NCBI GenBank assembly: GCA_016219115.1 | Contig: JACRCH010000117.1 | Location: forward strand, 1-41,603 | Reading direction: 5' to 3' | From: Deltaproteobacteria bacterium | GTDB taxonomy: Bacteria > Desulfobacterota > GWC2-55-46 | DNA length: 41,603 nt | In this document: one piece after another, positions 17,648 to 25,421 of the stretch | Numbering within the stretch: position 1 is the first letter of the stretch | Layout: every line of letters begins with the position of its first letter | Program-made: the position numbers and the translations under genes | The notes under the pieces: model-generated | The model's input: the letters and a program-made list of their open reading frames with translations, nothing else | The model's database searches: none | What the model was told of the DNA's origin: nothing

Positions 17648-18886
17648 ATGTCCGAGGATTACATTCAGGGCCTGTTTGCCGAGCGTATTGGCGGCAGCGG
17701 CTTTGGAAAAGGGACGAAGATATACAAGTTCGAGAAGATAAAGAGGGCCAAGGCCGAGGCAAAGAGGCTAAGCCCCGCCACGGAACTGCTGGACTTCGGC
17801 GTGGGCGAGCCCGACGAGATGGCTTCCCCGATAGTTGTAGAGGCATTGAAGCACGAGTGCGCCAAGCCCGAGAACAGGGGGTACTCCGACAACGGCATCG
17901 TTGAGCTTAAAGAGGCGGCCGCCAGATACATGGAAAAGATCTACGGCGTTACCGGGATCGACCCCGCAAAGGAGGTCATACACTCCATAGGCTCAAAGCC
18001 CGCGCTAGCGATGATGCCCGACGCCTTCATAAACAAGGGCGACGGCGTGCTAATGACCGTTCCGGGCTACCCGATACTCGCCACGCACACGGAGTGGCAC
18101 GGGGGAAGGGTGGTGAAGCTACCGCTCCGAGAGGAGAACGATTTTTTACCGGACCTCGACGCGCTGACGGCGAAAGACTTGTCGGGCGTGAAGCTCCTTT
18201 ACCTGAACTATCCGAACAACCCCACCGGGGCCACCGCCACCCCGGAGTTCTTCACTAAGGTCGTGGCGTTCGCCAAAAGGCACAGGATAGTAGTCGTGCA
18301 TGACGCCGCCTACGCCGCGCTGTCATTTGACGGTAAACCCTTAAGCTTCCTTTCAGTCGAGGGGGCCAAGGACGTAGGAATAGAGATACACTCGTTCTCA
18401 AAGGCCTTCAACATGACGGGCTGGAGGCTCGCTTTCGTAGCGGGAAACGAAAAGGTAGTCTCCGCCTACGGCCATGTAAAGGACAACTACGACTCGGGCC
18501 AGTTCATAGCCATTCAGAAGGCCGGCATATACGCCCTTGACCACCCTGAGATAACCGAAAAGATAGCCGCCAAGTACAAGCGGAGACTTAAGCTCATGGT
18601 AGACGCCTTGAACGCCTGCGGCTTTTCGGCCACCGTGCCCAAGGGGTCTTTTTACCTCTACACGGGCGCTCCGAAGAAGGCTAAGAAGACCGCCGCTGTC
18701 TTCAACAGCGCAGAGGATGTCTCCGAGTACTTCATAAAGGAGGCGCACATCTCGACCGTTCCGTGGGACGATGTGGGTAGCTACTTGAGGTTTTCGGCCA
18801 CCTTCGCGGCCAGGGACAAGGAAGACGAGTACAGGGTAGCCGAGGAGATGAAAAAGAGGCTCAAGGCCCTGGAGCTCGAGTTCTAA
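17648..18886 (+). CDS. dapL: LL-diaminopimelate aminotransferase
   Basis: This fold-type-I PLP aminotransferase converts tetrahydrodipicolinate directly to LL-diaminopimelate for lysine and peptidoglycan. ATG 17648 is preferred over TTG 17594. GGGAGGT lies seven bases upstream and the product then opens with the DapL-typical MSEDYIQGLFAERIGG, giving 412 residues. Motifs are GVGEPD (51-56), NPTG (191-194) and PLP Lys252 in SFSKAFNMTGWR. The DapL route bypasses acylated intermediates and is common in deltaproteobacteria, Nitrospirota, Chlamydiae and plants. Two terminator-like hairpins follow, so it likely ends the transcription unit. Confidence 0.92.
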   Translation: MSEDYIQGLFAERIGGSGFGKGTKIYKFEKIKRAKAEAKRLSPATELLDFGVGEPDEMASPIVVEALKHECAKPENRGYSDNGIVELKEAAARYMEKIYGVTGIDPAKEVIHSIGSKPALAMMPDAFINKGDGVLMTVPGYPILATHTEWHGGRVVKLPLREENDFLPDLDALTAKDLSGVKLLYLNYPNNPTGATATPEFFTKVVAFAKRHRIVVVHDAAYAALSFDGKPLSFLSVEGAKDVGIEIHSFSKAFNMTGWRLAFVAGNEKVVSAYGHVKDNYDSGQFIAIQKAGIYALDHPEITEKIAAKYKRRLKLMVDALNACGFSATVPKGSFYLYTGAPKKAKKTAAVFNSAEDVSEYFIKEAHISTVPWDDVGSYLRFSATFAARDKEDEYRVAEEMKKRLKALELEF

Positions 18887-18887
18887 C

Positions 18888-18904
18888 AGGCCCCTCAAGG
18901 GCCT
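18888..18904 (+). terminator. First hairpin after dapL
   Basis: AGGCCC (18888-18893) pairs with GGGCCT (18899-18904) around CTCAA. It begins six bases after the last sense codon, with CTTTGCGGCTTCGTTTT downstream. The T run is interrupted, so it is weaker than the one at 18924. Confidence 0.5.
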
Positions 18905-18923
18905 CTTTGCGGCTTCGTTTTAA

Positions 18924-18961
18924 ATGGGCCTGGGGTGCGCACCCCAAGCCCATAGTTTTTT
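18924..18961 (+). terminator. Intrinsic terminator closing the arg-dapL run
   Basis: A near-perfect 30-base palindrome (arms 18924-18938 and 18939-18953, one C-A mismatch) is followed by six T residues at 18956-18961. It is well placed after dapL and before the folK promoter. Confidence 0.75.
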
Positions 18962-19022
18962 ACTGAAACCTCCAGGGAGTGGCAGGGGGCCGTAAAAATA
19001 AAACCGTCATCTTAAAATTTGC

Positions 19023-19051
19023 TTCAATATTCCACGAAACTCCAATATAAT
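19023..19051 (+). promoter_or_regulatory. Probable promoter for folK
   Basis: TATAAT at 19046-19051 is a perfect -10; TTCAAT at 19023-19028 is a weak -35 with a 17-base spacer. The expected start point falls at about 19058, one base before the ATG at 19059. The transcript may be leaderless or nearly so. Confidence 0.5.
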
Positions 19052-19058
19052 CGGTGGC

Positions 19059-19550
19059 ATGAGGGTATTTATTTCCATCGGCTCAAACCTCGGAGACAGG
19101 GTAAGGAACTGCAGGGAGGCCGTCAGAAGGGTTGCCGCAAACGGCGGAATAAGACTTGTAAAGGAAAGCTCGCTTTACGAGACGGAGCCCTGGGGCGTCG
19201 TGGACCAGGGGCCTTTCATAAACTCCGTCATCGAGATAGAGACGCAAACCGGGCCCAGGGAACTCTTCGAATTCCTTAAAAAGGTCGAGTCCGCCATGGG
19301 CAGGACTCAAAACGAGCGATGGGGCCCTCGGGCCATAGACCTTGATATAATCTTCTACGGGGACCTGTCGATAGACGAAGAGGGGCTTACGGTCCCGCAC
19401 CAGTCGATGCGTGAGAGGGCCTTTGTCCTTGTCCCGTTAAACGAGATAGCCCCCGATCTCATCCATCCGGTACTTGGTAAAACGGTATCGGAGCTTTTAA
19501 GGGATCTTCCCGGAAAGGGCGGCGTTCAAAGGCTGACGGAGAAGATATGA
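19059..19550 (+). CDS. folK: 2-amino-4-hydroxy-6-hydroxymethyldihydropteridine diphosphokinase
   Basis: This 163-residue pyrophosphokinase of folate synthesis transfers pyrophosphate from ATP to hydroxymethyldihydropterin. FISIGSNLGDR opens the protein. YETEPWG, FINSVIEIET, RWGPRAIDLDIIFY (the HPPK signature) and VPHQSMRERAFVLVPL follow in family order. Other folate genes are absent nearby. Its stop overlaps the next start (ATGA), so the small membrane protein downstream is translated with it. Confidence 0.96.
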   Translation: MRVFISIGSNLGDRVRNCREAVRRVAANGGIRLVKESSLYETEPWGVVDQGPFINSVIEIETQTGPRELFEFLKKVESAMGRTQNERWGPRAIDLDIIFYGDLSIDEEGLTVPHQSMRERAFVLVPLNEIAPDLIHPVLGKTVSELLRDLPGKGGVQRLTEKI

Positions 19551-19807
19551 AACCCGTACTGATACTTTTGGCCGTCTTCTTCGCGGTGCGTTTCCTCAGG
19601 AAATCCCTTCTGGCCAGGACCGGGACCGTCTCCGCCCCGGAGACGCAAAGCGCTCCGGTCAAGGGAAAAGAGGGTGAGGAGATGGTGCTGGACCCGGTCT
19701 GCAAAAGCTACATCCCTCTTTCATCCGCCCTGACGGTAAAAGACGGAGGCAGGACCGAGCACTTCTGCACGGAAGCGTGCAGGGACAAGTTTCTCGCGTC
19801 AAGATAA
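19547..19807 (+). CDS. Small membrane-anchored protein with YHS/TRASH-like cysteines (PP0621-like)
   Basis: This 86-residue protein has one N-terminal hydrophobic helix (about 3-16) and a cytoplasmic or periplasmic tail. The tail has cysteines in the pattern DPVC...HFCTEACRDKF (Cys52, Cys74, Cys78). The pattern resembles YHS/TRASH-type metal-binding knuckles and the small uncharacterised proteins often called PP0621 family. It overlaps folK by four bases. A metal-binding role is inferred from the cysteines only; no function is known to me. Confidence 0.8.
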   Translation: MKPVLILLAVFFAVRFLRKSLLARTGTVSAPETQSAPVKGKEGEEMVLDPVCKSYIPLSSALTVKDGGRTEHFCTEACRDKFLASR

Positions 19808-19960
19808 CAGCGGTCAGCCCGACTCCGTCCGTCAAGCCTTTTCCCACAGCAGATTATTTTTTAAAAGGATTAAAACCATGGCGTTTTAAGCCCGGGATTT
19901 TTTGGACCGCCGTGACGGGGCCATCCAGTCCGCTCAGTATCGCTTCTAAATAGTCGCAGA

Positions 19961-19993
19961 TATTCCCGGCATTCAGCGCCGGGATGGTCCATA
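19961..19993. repeat. Possible decayed copy of the repeat-family hairpin end
   Basis: The segment GCCGGGATGGTCCATAAA resembles GCCGGGTGGTTCATCGG at the end of the U repeat (34950-34968) with several changes. The similarity is short, so chance is possible. Confidence 0.3.
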
Positions 19994-20000
19994 AATTCAG

Positions 20001-20029
20001 TTGACGCGGAAAGCGTAGCTTGTTATCCT
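20001..20029 (+). promoter_or_regulatory. Sigma-70 promoter for the LsrF-like gene
   Basis: TTGACG at 20001-20006 (five of six), a 17-base spacer and TATCCT at 20024-20029 (four of six). The leader would be about 97 bases, ending in the strongest ribosome-binding site of the window (AAGGAGG). Confidence 0.6.
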
Positions 20030-20132
20030 ACAAAAATGTCTCTTTTTCCGGTAGGCTTATTCTGTCTATCCGTTTGATTTTTTTAGATATTTTCTGTTAA
20101 AAAATTTTCGACCGTCAAAAAGGAGGGTTTGT

Positions 20133-20933
20133 ATGGACTGGGGGATGAAAAACCGTTTATCCAGGATAATAAGGCCTGAGACCGGCCGTACCGTTATGCT
20201 CGCCGTAGACCACGGGTACTTCCTTGGGCCCACAACCGGGCTTCAGGAGCCGGGCAAAACGATAGAGCCGCTTATACCTTACGCCGACACGCTGATGCTC
20301 ACAAGGGGCGTTTTACGGTCCTGCGTGAGCCCGAAAACCGACATCCCGATAGTCTTGAGGGTCTCCGGCGGCACGAGCATCCTGGGCAACCTGGCCGACG
20401 AGGGCTTGACGGTATCGATGAAGGACGCTCTGAAGCTCAATGTCTCGGGCGTGGCGCTCTCGATATTCGTCGGCTCGGAGCTTGAGAAGCAGACCCTCCT
20501 GTCGCTCGCAAATGTCATAAACGAGGCCGAGGAGTACGGCGTGCCGGTGCTCGCGGTAACGGCCGTCGGAAAAGACATGGTAAGAGACGCAAGGTACCTG
20601 GGCCTCGCCTGCAGGATCGCGGCCGAGCTCGGGAGCCACTATGTCAAGACCTACTACTGCGATGACTTCGAGAAGGTGGTGAAGAACTGCCCGGTGCCGG
20701 TCGTAATCGCCGGCGGAAAGAAGATACCCGAAAAAGAGGCCCTGGAGCTTTCCTGCAACGCCGTTCAGAGGGGCGCGGTGGGGGTGGACATGGGCCGCAA
20801 CATCTTCCAGTCCGAGCACCCGGTGGCTATGATAAGGACCGTCAGGGAGATAGTCCACAACAACCTGAAACTCAGGGACGCCTACGACATGTACGAGACC
20901 CTTTCAAGGGAAAAAGAGGTAGTCTTCGCCTGA
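20133..20933 (+). CDS. lsrF: LsrF-like class I aldolase/thiolase (3-hydroxy-5-phosphonooxypentane-2,4-dione thiolase family)
   Basis: This 266-residue TIM-barrel protein of the DeoC/FbaB/LsrF group closely follows E. coli LsrF: MDWGMKNRLSRI, TVMLAVDHGYFLGPTTGL, AVTAVGKDMVRDARY, KTYYCDDF, PVVIAGGKK and GVDMGRNIFQSEHPVAM. The Schiff-base or active lysine would be Lys172 in KTYY. It lacks the roughly 25-residue N-terminal extension of E. coli LsrF. LsrF acts on phosphorylated autoinducer-2 breakdown products. No other lsr gene (transporter, LsrK, LsrG) is in the window, so a different substrate is quite possible. Related proteins also include archaeal fructose-bisphosphate aldolase and the aromatic-pathway ADH synthase. 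It may form a unit with the zinc dehydrogenase 170 bases downstream. Confidence 0.85.
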   Translation: MDWGMKNRLSRIIRPETGRTVMLAVDHGYFLGPTTGLQEPGKTIEPLIPYADTLMLTRGVLRSCVSPKTDIPIVLRVSGGTSILGNLADEGLTVSMKDALKLNVSGVALSIFVGSELEKQTLLSLANVINEAEEYGVPVLAVTAVGKDMVRDARYLGLACRIAAELGSHYVKTYYCDDFEKVVKNCPVPVVIAGGKKIPEKEALELSCNAVQRGAVGVDMGRNIFQSEHPVAMIRTVREIVHNNLKLRDAYDMYETLSREKEVVFA

Positions 20934-21103
20934 CGCTGGTGCTGGAAAAGTCTCTTGAGAGGACCGTGCGGTCGGCAGATTTTAAGCATTACCTTTGTCG
21001 ACTATATCGGTCTGGATAGATGGCTCGCTATTCATATTTGCCGTCCGCCAGGACCTTTCTGTAGAAAGTTTCCCCCAGAAATAATTTTTCGCGGAGGTCG
21101 TGA

Positions 21104-22126
21104 TTGAAGGCGGCGGTATACTACAGGAATTCGGATGTGCGTATCGAGGAGGTCCCGGTCCCGGAGATAGGGGACGGGGAAGTCCTCGTAAGGATAGAGA
21201 GCAGCGGCATCTGCGGCAGCGATGTGATGGAGTGGTACAGGGTGAAAAAGGCCCCGATCGTACTTGGTCACGAGATAGCCGGGGTGATAACCGAGACCGG
21301 CGCCGGCGTGACCAGGTTCAGGAAGGGCGACAGGGTGACGGTTGCGCACCATGTGCCGTGCAACACCTGCACATACTGCCTGTCCGGCGCTCACTCGGTC
21401 TGCGACACGCTGAGGACTACCAACTTTGACCCCGGCGGCTTCGCCGAGTTCGTGCGGGTCCCCGCGATAAATGTGGACAGGGGGGTCTTCAAGCTCCCCG
21501 ATTCGATGAGTTTTGACGAAGGGACGTTTTCCGAGCCCCTGGGCTGTATAGTCAGAAGCTTCAGGATGTCGCGCTTCGAGCCCGGCAAAACCGTGCTGGT
21601 GATCGGCAGCGGCATGTCAGGGCTACTGCATATACGCCTGGCCAGAGCGCTCGGGGCCAGTAAGATCATAGCTACCGACATAAGCGATTTCAGGCTCAAG
21701 GCCGCGGCAGCCTCCGGCGCCGACCTTACGCTCAAGGCGACCGACGATGTCCCGGGCAGGGTAAGGGACTTTCTCGGCAGGCTCGCGGACTTCGTAATAC
21801 TCTGCGCCCCCCGCGACTCTGCCATAGAGCAGGCCTTGAAGAGTGTCGACAGAGGCGGCGTGGCGCTCTTTTTCGCCCCCAAGGAGCCGGGCGCCACTTA
21901 CCCGATGCCGCTTTTTGACCTCTGGAGGGACAACATCACGATCGTGAACTCCTACGCCTCGCCCCCTCTGGACACCAGGATCGCCCTCGACCTTATAGAG
22001 AGCAAAAGGGTCCCGGTGGCGGACATGGTAACGCACAGGCTTTCACTTTCCGAGGCGCAGAGAGGGTTTGACCTCGTAAGTTCGGCGAAGGAGTCGATAA
22101 AGGTCGTCCTCGAACCGCAAAGATAG
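21104..22126 (+). CDS. Zinc-dependent medium-chain dehydrogenase
   Basis: This 340-residue MDR-family enzyme resembles sorbitol, threonine and other polyol dehydrogenases. Catalytic zinc ligands are Cys37 (GICGSD) and His56-Glu57 (GHEIAG). The structural zinc is held by Cys86, 89, 92 and 100 (CNTCTYCLSGAHSVC). The NAD(P) fold shows VIGSGMSGLLHI followed by ATDISDFRLK; the acidic Asp after the second strand suggests NAD+. The start is TTG 21104, six bases after GGAGG. The substrate is unknown. Its neighbour is an LsrF-like aldolase, so the pair may handle a phosphorylated or free keto-sugar (inference). Confidence 0.88.
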   Translation: MKAAVYYRNSDVRIEEVPVPEIGDGEVLVRIESSGICGSDVMEWYRVKKAPIVLGHEIAGVITETGAGVTRFRKGDRVTVAHHVPCNTCTYCLSGAHSVCDTLRTTNFDPGGFAEFVRVPAINVDRGVFKLPDSMSFDEGTFSEPLGCIVRSFRMSRFEPGKTVLVIGSGMSGLLHIRLARALGASKIIATDISDFRLKAAAASGADLTLKATDDVPGRVRDFLGRLADFVILCAPRDSAIEQALKSVDRGGVALFFAPKEPGATYPMPLFDLWRDNITIVNSYASPPLDTRIALDLIESKRVPVADMVTHRLSLSEAQRGFDLVSSAKESIKVVLEPQR

Positions 22127-22180
22127 CGTAACGGTTCGACTGCCAGTCTATTATCATGTATCATGCTTCGCGGAGGCGCA

Positions 22181-23059
22181 TTGAAAAAGATAGGGTTGGT
22201 CATAAAGTTAAGTAACCCTGAGGCGATAAAGCTCGGCTGCGATATCTGCGAGTGGGTCAGCGAAAAGGGGGGGGCGGTATATACCAGCCAGAACCTGCTG
22301 GAGGTCATACGGCCAGCCACCTCCGTGCCTGCCGGGGACCTCTCCGCCTCCATAGACGTCATGGTCGTCCTCGGCGGCGACGGCACGATGCTCTCGGCCG
22401 CCAGGATGCTCGATGGCCGGAAGGTCCCTATTCTGGGGATCAACATGGGCGGGCTCGGGTTCTTGACCGCGAGCACCCTTAAAGAGGTCTATCCTCTCCT
22501 TGAGAGGATCATGAGGGATGACTATGTAATCGAAGAGCGGATGATGCTCTCGGTGAGCCTGAACAGGAAAAACGAGACGGTCGCGAAGCACAAGGTCTTA
22601 AACGACGTCGTCATAAGGGGCGCGCTGGGGCGTCTGGTCCGTCTCGAGACGAAGATAAACAACGAGTACGTCAACACCTACAGGGCCGACGGCCTCATAA
22701 TAGCCACCCCTACCGGCTCAACGGCGTATTCGCTCTCGGCCAACGGCCCGATACTCTACCCGACGATACACTCGATAATCGTGGCGCCAATATGCCCCTT
22801 CAACCTCACGAACAGGCCCGTGGTGATACCCGACTGGATGAGCGTGGACGTGACGGTGATACCGGACCAGATGAGCGTGGGGCTGATGCTCGACGGCCAG
22901 GTGGACGTGTCGCTGGAGGCCGGTGACCTGGTAAAGGTCAAGAGGGCCGAGGCCAGCGTCTATTTAATTAAATATGAAGGCAAAAGCTATTTTGATATAC
23001 TCAGGGAGAGGCTCATGTGGGAGATCAAGCCGCCTTGCGTCGAGCCAGACCGCAAGTAA
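22181..23059 (+). CDS. nadK: NAD kinase
   Basis: This enzyme phosphorylates NAD to NADP. The ATP-site motif GGDGT is at about 65-69, followed by GINMGGLGFLT, the NE/D motif as LNDVVI and the signature DGLIIATPTGSTAYSLSANGP. TTG 22181 is chosen because CGGAGG lies just upstream; the ATG at 22163 lacks a ribosome-binding site. The length, 292 residues, is normal. nadK next to recN is a widely conserved pair. Here a repeat element of about 213 bases separates them, so they may no longer share one transcript. Confidence 0.93.
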   Translation: MKKIGLVIKLSNPEAIKLGCDICEWVSEKGGAVYTSQNLLEVIRPATSVPAGDLSASIDVMVVLGGDGTMLSAARMLDGRKVPILGINMGGLGFLTASTLKEVYPLLERIMRDDYVIEERMMLSVSLNRKNETVAKHKVLNDVVIRGALGRLVRLETKINNEYVNTYRADGLIIATPTGSTAYSLSANGPILYPTIHSIIVAPICPFNLTNRPVVIPDWMSVDVTVIPDQMSVGLMLDGQVDVSLEAGDLVKVKRAEASVYLIKYEGKSYFDILRERLMWEIKPPCVEPDRK

Positions 23060-23075
23060 CGGAGGCTGTCTTTTT

Positions 23076-23288
23076 TAATCACCAAATTCCCTGTAGCTTG
23101 CCAGCAGGGTTTCCTTATAAAATCCTCCCCCTCGACGGGGGAGGATAGGGTGGTGGTGAAAACAGGTTTTCACCACCACCCGCTTCCCGTTGCATCGGAA
23201 GAGCGCAACGGGAGCCCAGCCCTCCCATCAAGGGAGGGCTGGGGTTAAGGAGATACCCGGCTGGCAAGGCTTGCGGGGTGGTTCATCG
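23076..23288 (-). repeat. V-type repeat: four consecutive hairpins, nadK-recN gap
   Basis: It is the inverted counterpart of about 34119-34308. In order it has the terminus AATCACCAAATTCCCTGTAG and then four stem-loops. H1 is a 10-bp stem, 23122-23131 with 23137-23146. H2 is a 16-bp stem with a two-base loop, 23148-23163 with 23166-23181. H3 is CCCGTTGC with GCAACGGG. H4 is a 12-bp stem, 23215-23226 with 23232-23243. The last 30 bases are the shared GGCTTGCGGGGTGGTTCATCGG-type end. It fills almost all of the 302 bases between nadK and recN; no gene or clear promoter is visible there. Confidence 0.85.
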
Positions 23289-23361
23289 GTTTGACGCCTT
23301 GCGGCATTTTTGTCCCTGGTGGGGTCATTTTTATCGAAACAACCGTCTTTCACCGAACACT

Positions 23362-25086
23362 ATGCTCGTAGAACTGAGTATCAAAGACTTCGCCATCATC
23401 GAAAGCCTGACGGTCTCTTTAGGCCGCGGCCTCAATATCTTTACCGGCGAGACCGGCGCGGGTAAAAGCATAATAATGGACGCCATCTCCCTCATACTCG
23501 GGGACAGGGCGAGTAACGAGATAATAAGGACATCGAAGGAAGAGGCTCTGGTGGAGGCGATGTTCGATGTCTCCGGGCACGCCGGCATCGAAGGGGTATT
23601 AAGCGAGGCCGGGATACCGTGCTCGCACGACCTGATCATAAAGAGGGTGGTACAGAGGGCCGGGAGGAACAGGGTCTACATAAACGGCAGCCTCGCCACG
23701 CTCGTTACCCTTACCGAGGTCGGAAGGTTCCTGATAGACATATACGGGCAGAGCGAGCACCAGTCGCTCACGCGCCCGGACGAGCACGTGGAGATACTCG
23801 ATTCCTTCGGCGGTTTCGGCAAACTCAGGGCCTACATGGCGGAGTCCTACAGGGAGTATGTCTCGGTAAAGAAGGAACTCGATGCGCTTTTGCACGACTC
23901 AAAGACGTCGTCTGAAAAGAAGGAGTTCCTTGAGTTCCAGTCGAAAGAGATAGCCGAAGCCTCCTTTACGGAGGGCGAGGACGAGGCGCTCAAAAGGTTG
24001 AAAGAGAAGCTCTCGAACGCCGAGAGGATAAAAAACATCACGGAGGAGGCCGAGAGGCTCCTGTACTCGGAGTCTGGGTCAGCGGTTGAAAGGCTCGGGA
24101 GCGTCGTAAAGGCCCTTAAGGAGCTCTCAACGCTCGATGACAGGCTTGCCTCGACGGCCAAAAGCCTTGAAGAGAGCCTCTTCGCGGTAGAGGACTCGGC
24201 GTCTTTTTTAAGGAGCTATTCGGAATCGATAGAAGCCGATCCTGACGGACTTGAGAGCGTATTGGCCCGGATAGACCTTATAAACAGGCTCAAGAAGAAG
24301 TACGGCGCTACTATACCGGAGATATTAAGGAAGAAAGAGGATATTGAAAGGGAGCTGACGGGTCTCTCTGACTTCGAAGAGAGGCTGGCTACCCTCGAGG
24401 TAAAGGCCAAAGAGGCTAAAAAGAAGGCCGAAGAGGCGGCCGCAAGCCTCACCGAAGCCAGGACGGCGTCCGCCGTGGAGATCGAGAAGAGGGTTGAAGA
24501 GGAGATAGGCGGCCTCGGGATGAAGGGCGCGGTATTCGAGGTCTCGATAGAGACCGAGAGAAACGCCGACGGCACTTTGCGTTTCGGGGAGAAGGGCGCT
24601 GAGAGGGTCAATTTTTTCATCGCCACCAACAAGGGTGAGGGACTTAAGCCTTTAGCGAGGGTAGCCTCCGGCGGCGAGCTTTCAAGGATAATGCTCGCCA
24701 TAAAGAGCGTTACCGCCGCCGGAAGGGTCCCGACCCTCATATTCGACGAGATAGACGCCGGGGTCGGCGGGGCTATGGCGCAGGTGGTGGGTTTGAAGCT
24801 CAAGGAAGTAGCTTTGGCCAACCAGGTCCTGTGCATAACCCATTCGCCGCAGATAGCGGCGTTCGCCGATAAACACTTCGGAGTCGAGAAGAGGACCTCC
24901 GGGGGAAGGACTACGACTTCCGTTGCGGAGCTCGGCGGCCCGGAGAGTCTCGAACAGATATCCCGGATGCTCGGCGGGATGAAGGTCACGGATATCACAA
25001 GGCAGCACGCCACCGAGCTTGTAGAGGCCGCCAGGAGCCTCTCCTCCAAAAAGATTAAGGGAGCGGAGAAGAAGAGGCAGGCCTGA
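23362..25086 (+). CDS. recN: DNA repair protein RecN
   Basis: This 574-residue SMC-like ATPase of double-strand-break repair has Walker A GETGAGKS (29-36), two coiled-coil regions around about 160-230 and 300-400 (rich in K, E and A), the ABC signature ASGGELSR and Walker B TLIFDEIDAGVGG. The open frame starts at 23278, but residues before ATG 23362 come from the repeat end and lack family resemblance. Family members begin at MLVELSIKDFAIIE. No good ribosome-binding site precedes the ATG and no LexA-like box was recognised. U-type repeats start 41 bases after the stop. Confidence 0.95.
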   Translation: MLVELSIKDFAIIESLTVSLGRGLNIFTGETGAGKSIIMDAISLILGDRASNEIIRTSKEEALVEAMFDVSGHAGIEGVLSEAGIPCSHDLIIKRVVQRAGRNRVYINGSLATLVTLTEVGRFLIDIYGQSEHQSLTRPDEHVEILDSFGGFGKLRAYMAESYREYVSVKKELDALLHDSKTSSEKKEFLEFQSKEIAEASFTEGEDEALKRLKEKLSNAERIKNITEEAERLLYSESGSAVERLGSVVKALKELSTLDDRLASTAKSLEESLFAVEDSASFLRSYSESIEADPDGLESVLARIDLINRLKKKYGATIPEILRKKEDIERELTGLSDFEERLATLEVKAKEAKKKAEEAAASLTEARTASAVEIEKRVEEEIGGLGMKGAVFEVSIETERNADGTLRFGEKGAERVNFFIATNKGEGLKPLARVASGGELSRIMLAIKSVTAAGRVPTLIFDEIDAGVGGAMAQVVGLKLKEVALANQVLCITHSPQIAAFADKHFGVEKRTSGGRTTTSVAELGGPESLEQISRMLGGMKVTDITRQHATELVEAARSLSSKKIKGAEKKRQA

Positions 25087-25126
25087 GGCTCCGCCGCCGA
25101 ATAACAGCGTGTTTTGACCGAAGCCG

Positions 25127-25228
25127 ATGAACCACCCCGCAAGCCTTGCTAGCGGGGTATCCGTTGGAAAATCTGTTTTTATATGCGCGGCAAGCCGCGC
25201 TTAATTCAACTCGAAGGAAATATTAAAA
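25127..25228 (-). repeat. U-type repeat without internal block
   Basis: 25127-25204 matches 5142-5220 closely. The next base, 25205, begins the other U edge (TTCAACTCGAAGGAAATATT). At this joint, copies at 33956-34067 and 34776-34887 carry 112 bases and the copy at 5221-5513 carries 293 bases; here there is none. It contains the GCGGCAAGCCGC palindrome and the CCCCGC/GCGGGG hairpin. Confidence 0.85.
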
Positions 25229-25248
25229 GGCCGGGAAAATTGGACTTG

Positions 25249-25405
25249 TAATCACAAAATTCCCTGTAGCTTGCTATCAGGGTGGTTCATTTACCCGTAG
25301 CTTTGCCGAAGTGCGGGGGTGAAAAAAATTTTCACCTCCCCTTAGTCCCCTCCCTTGACGGGAGGGGAGATTTTGCTTCCCCGCGGTAATCCGCGCTTAA
25401 TCTTC
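25249..25405. repeat. V-type repeat mosaic before the argA-like gene
   Basis: 25249-25275 is the V terminus (TAATCACAAAATTCCCTGTA), in the orientation of 23076. It is followed, in the opposite orientation, by H2-like (25318-25325 with 25329-25336) and H1-like (25347-25354 with 25360-25367) hairpins. A degraded GCGG...CCGCGCTTAATCTT lies at 25381-25404. The 335-base gap between recN and the next gene is almost wholly repeat; no gene is seen. Confidence 0.7.
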
Positions 25406-25421
25406 AAAGGATAGAGGATAG

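Larger units (their letters stand above)
19808..20132. other. 325-base intergenic region before the LsrF-like gene
   Basis: There is no gene here. It holds a short hairpin (CCCGGC 19965-19970 with GCCGGG 19978-19983), followed by GATGGTCCATAAA. This may be a decayed copy of the GGGTGGTTCAT end of the U/V repeats. A good promoter lies at 20001-20029. The rest is AT-rich leader ending in AAAAAGGAGGG before the next ATG. Confidence 0.6.

Noticed and set aside
23076-23288. CRISPR array at the repeat-rich gaps
   Set aside because: The repeats are not short, regularly spaced units with unique spacers, and no cas genes are present.
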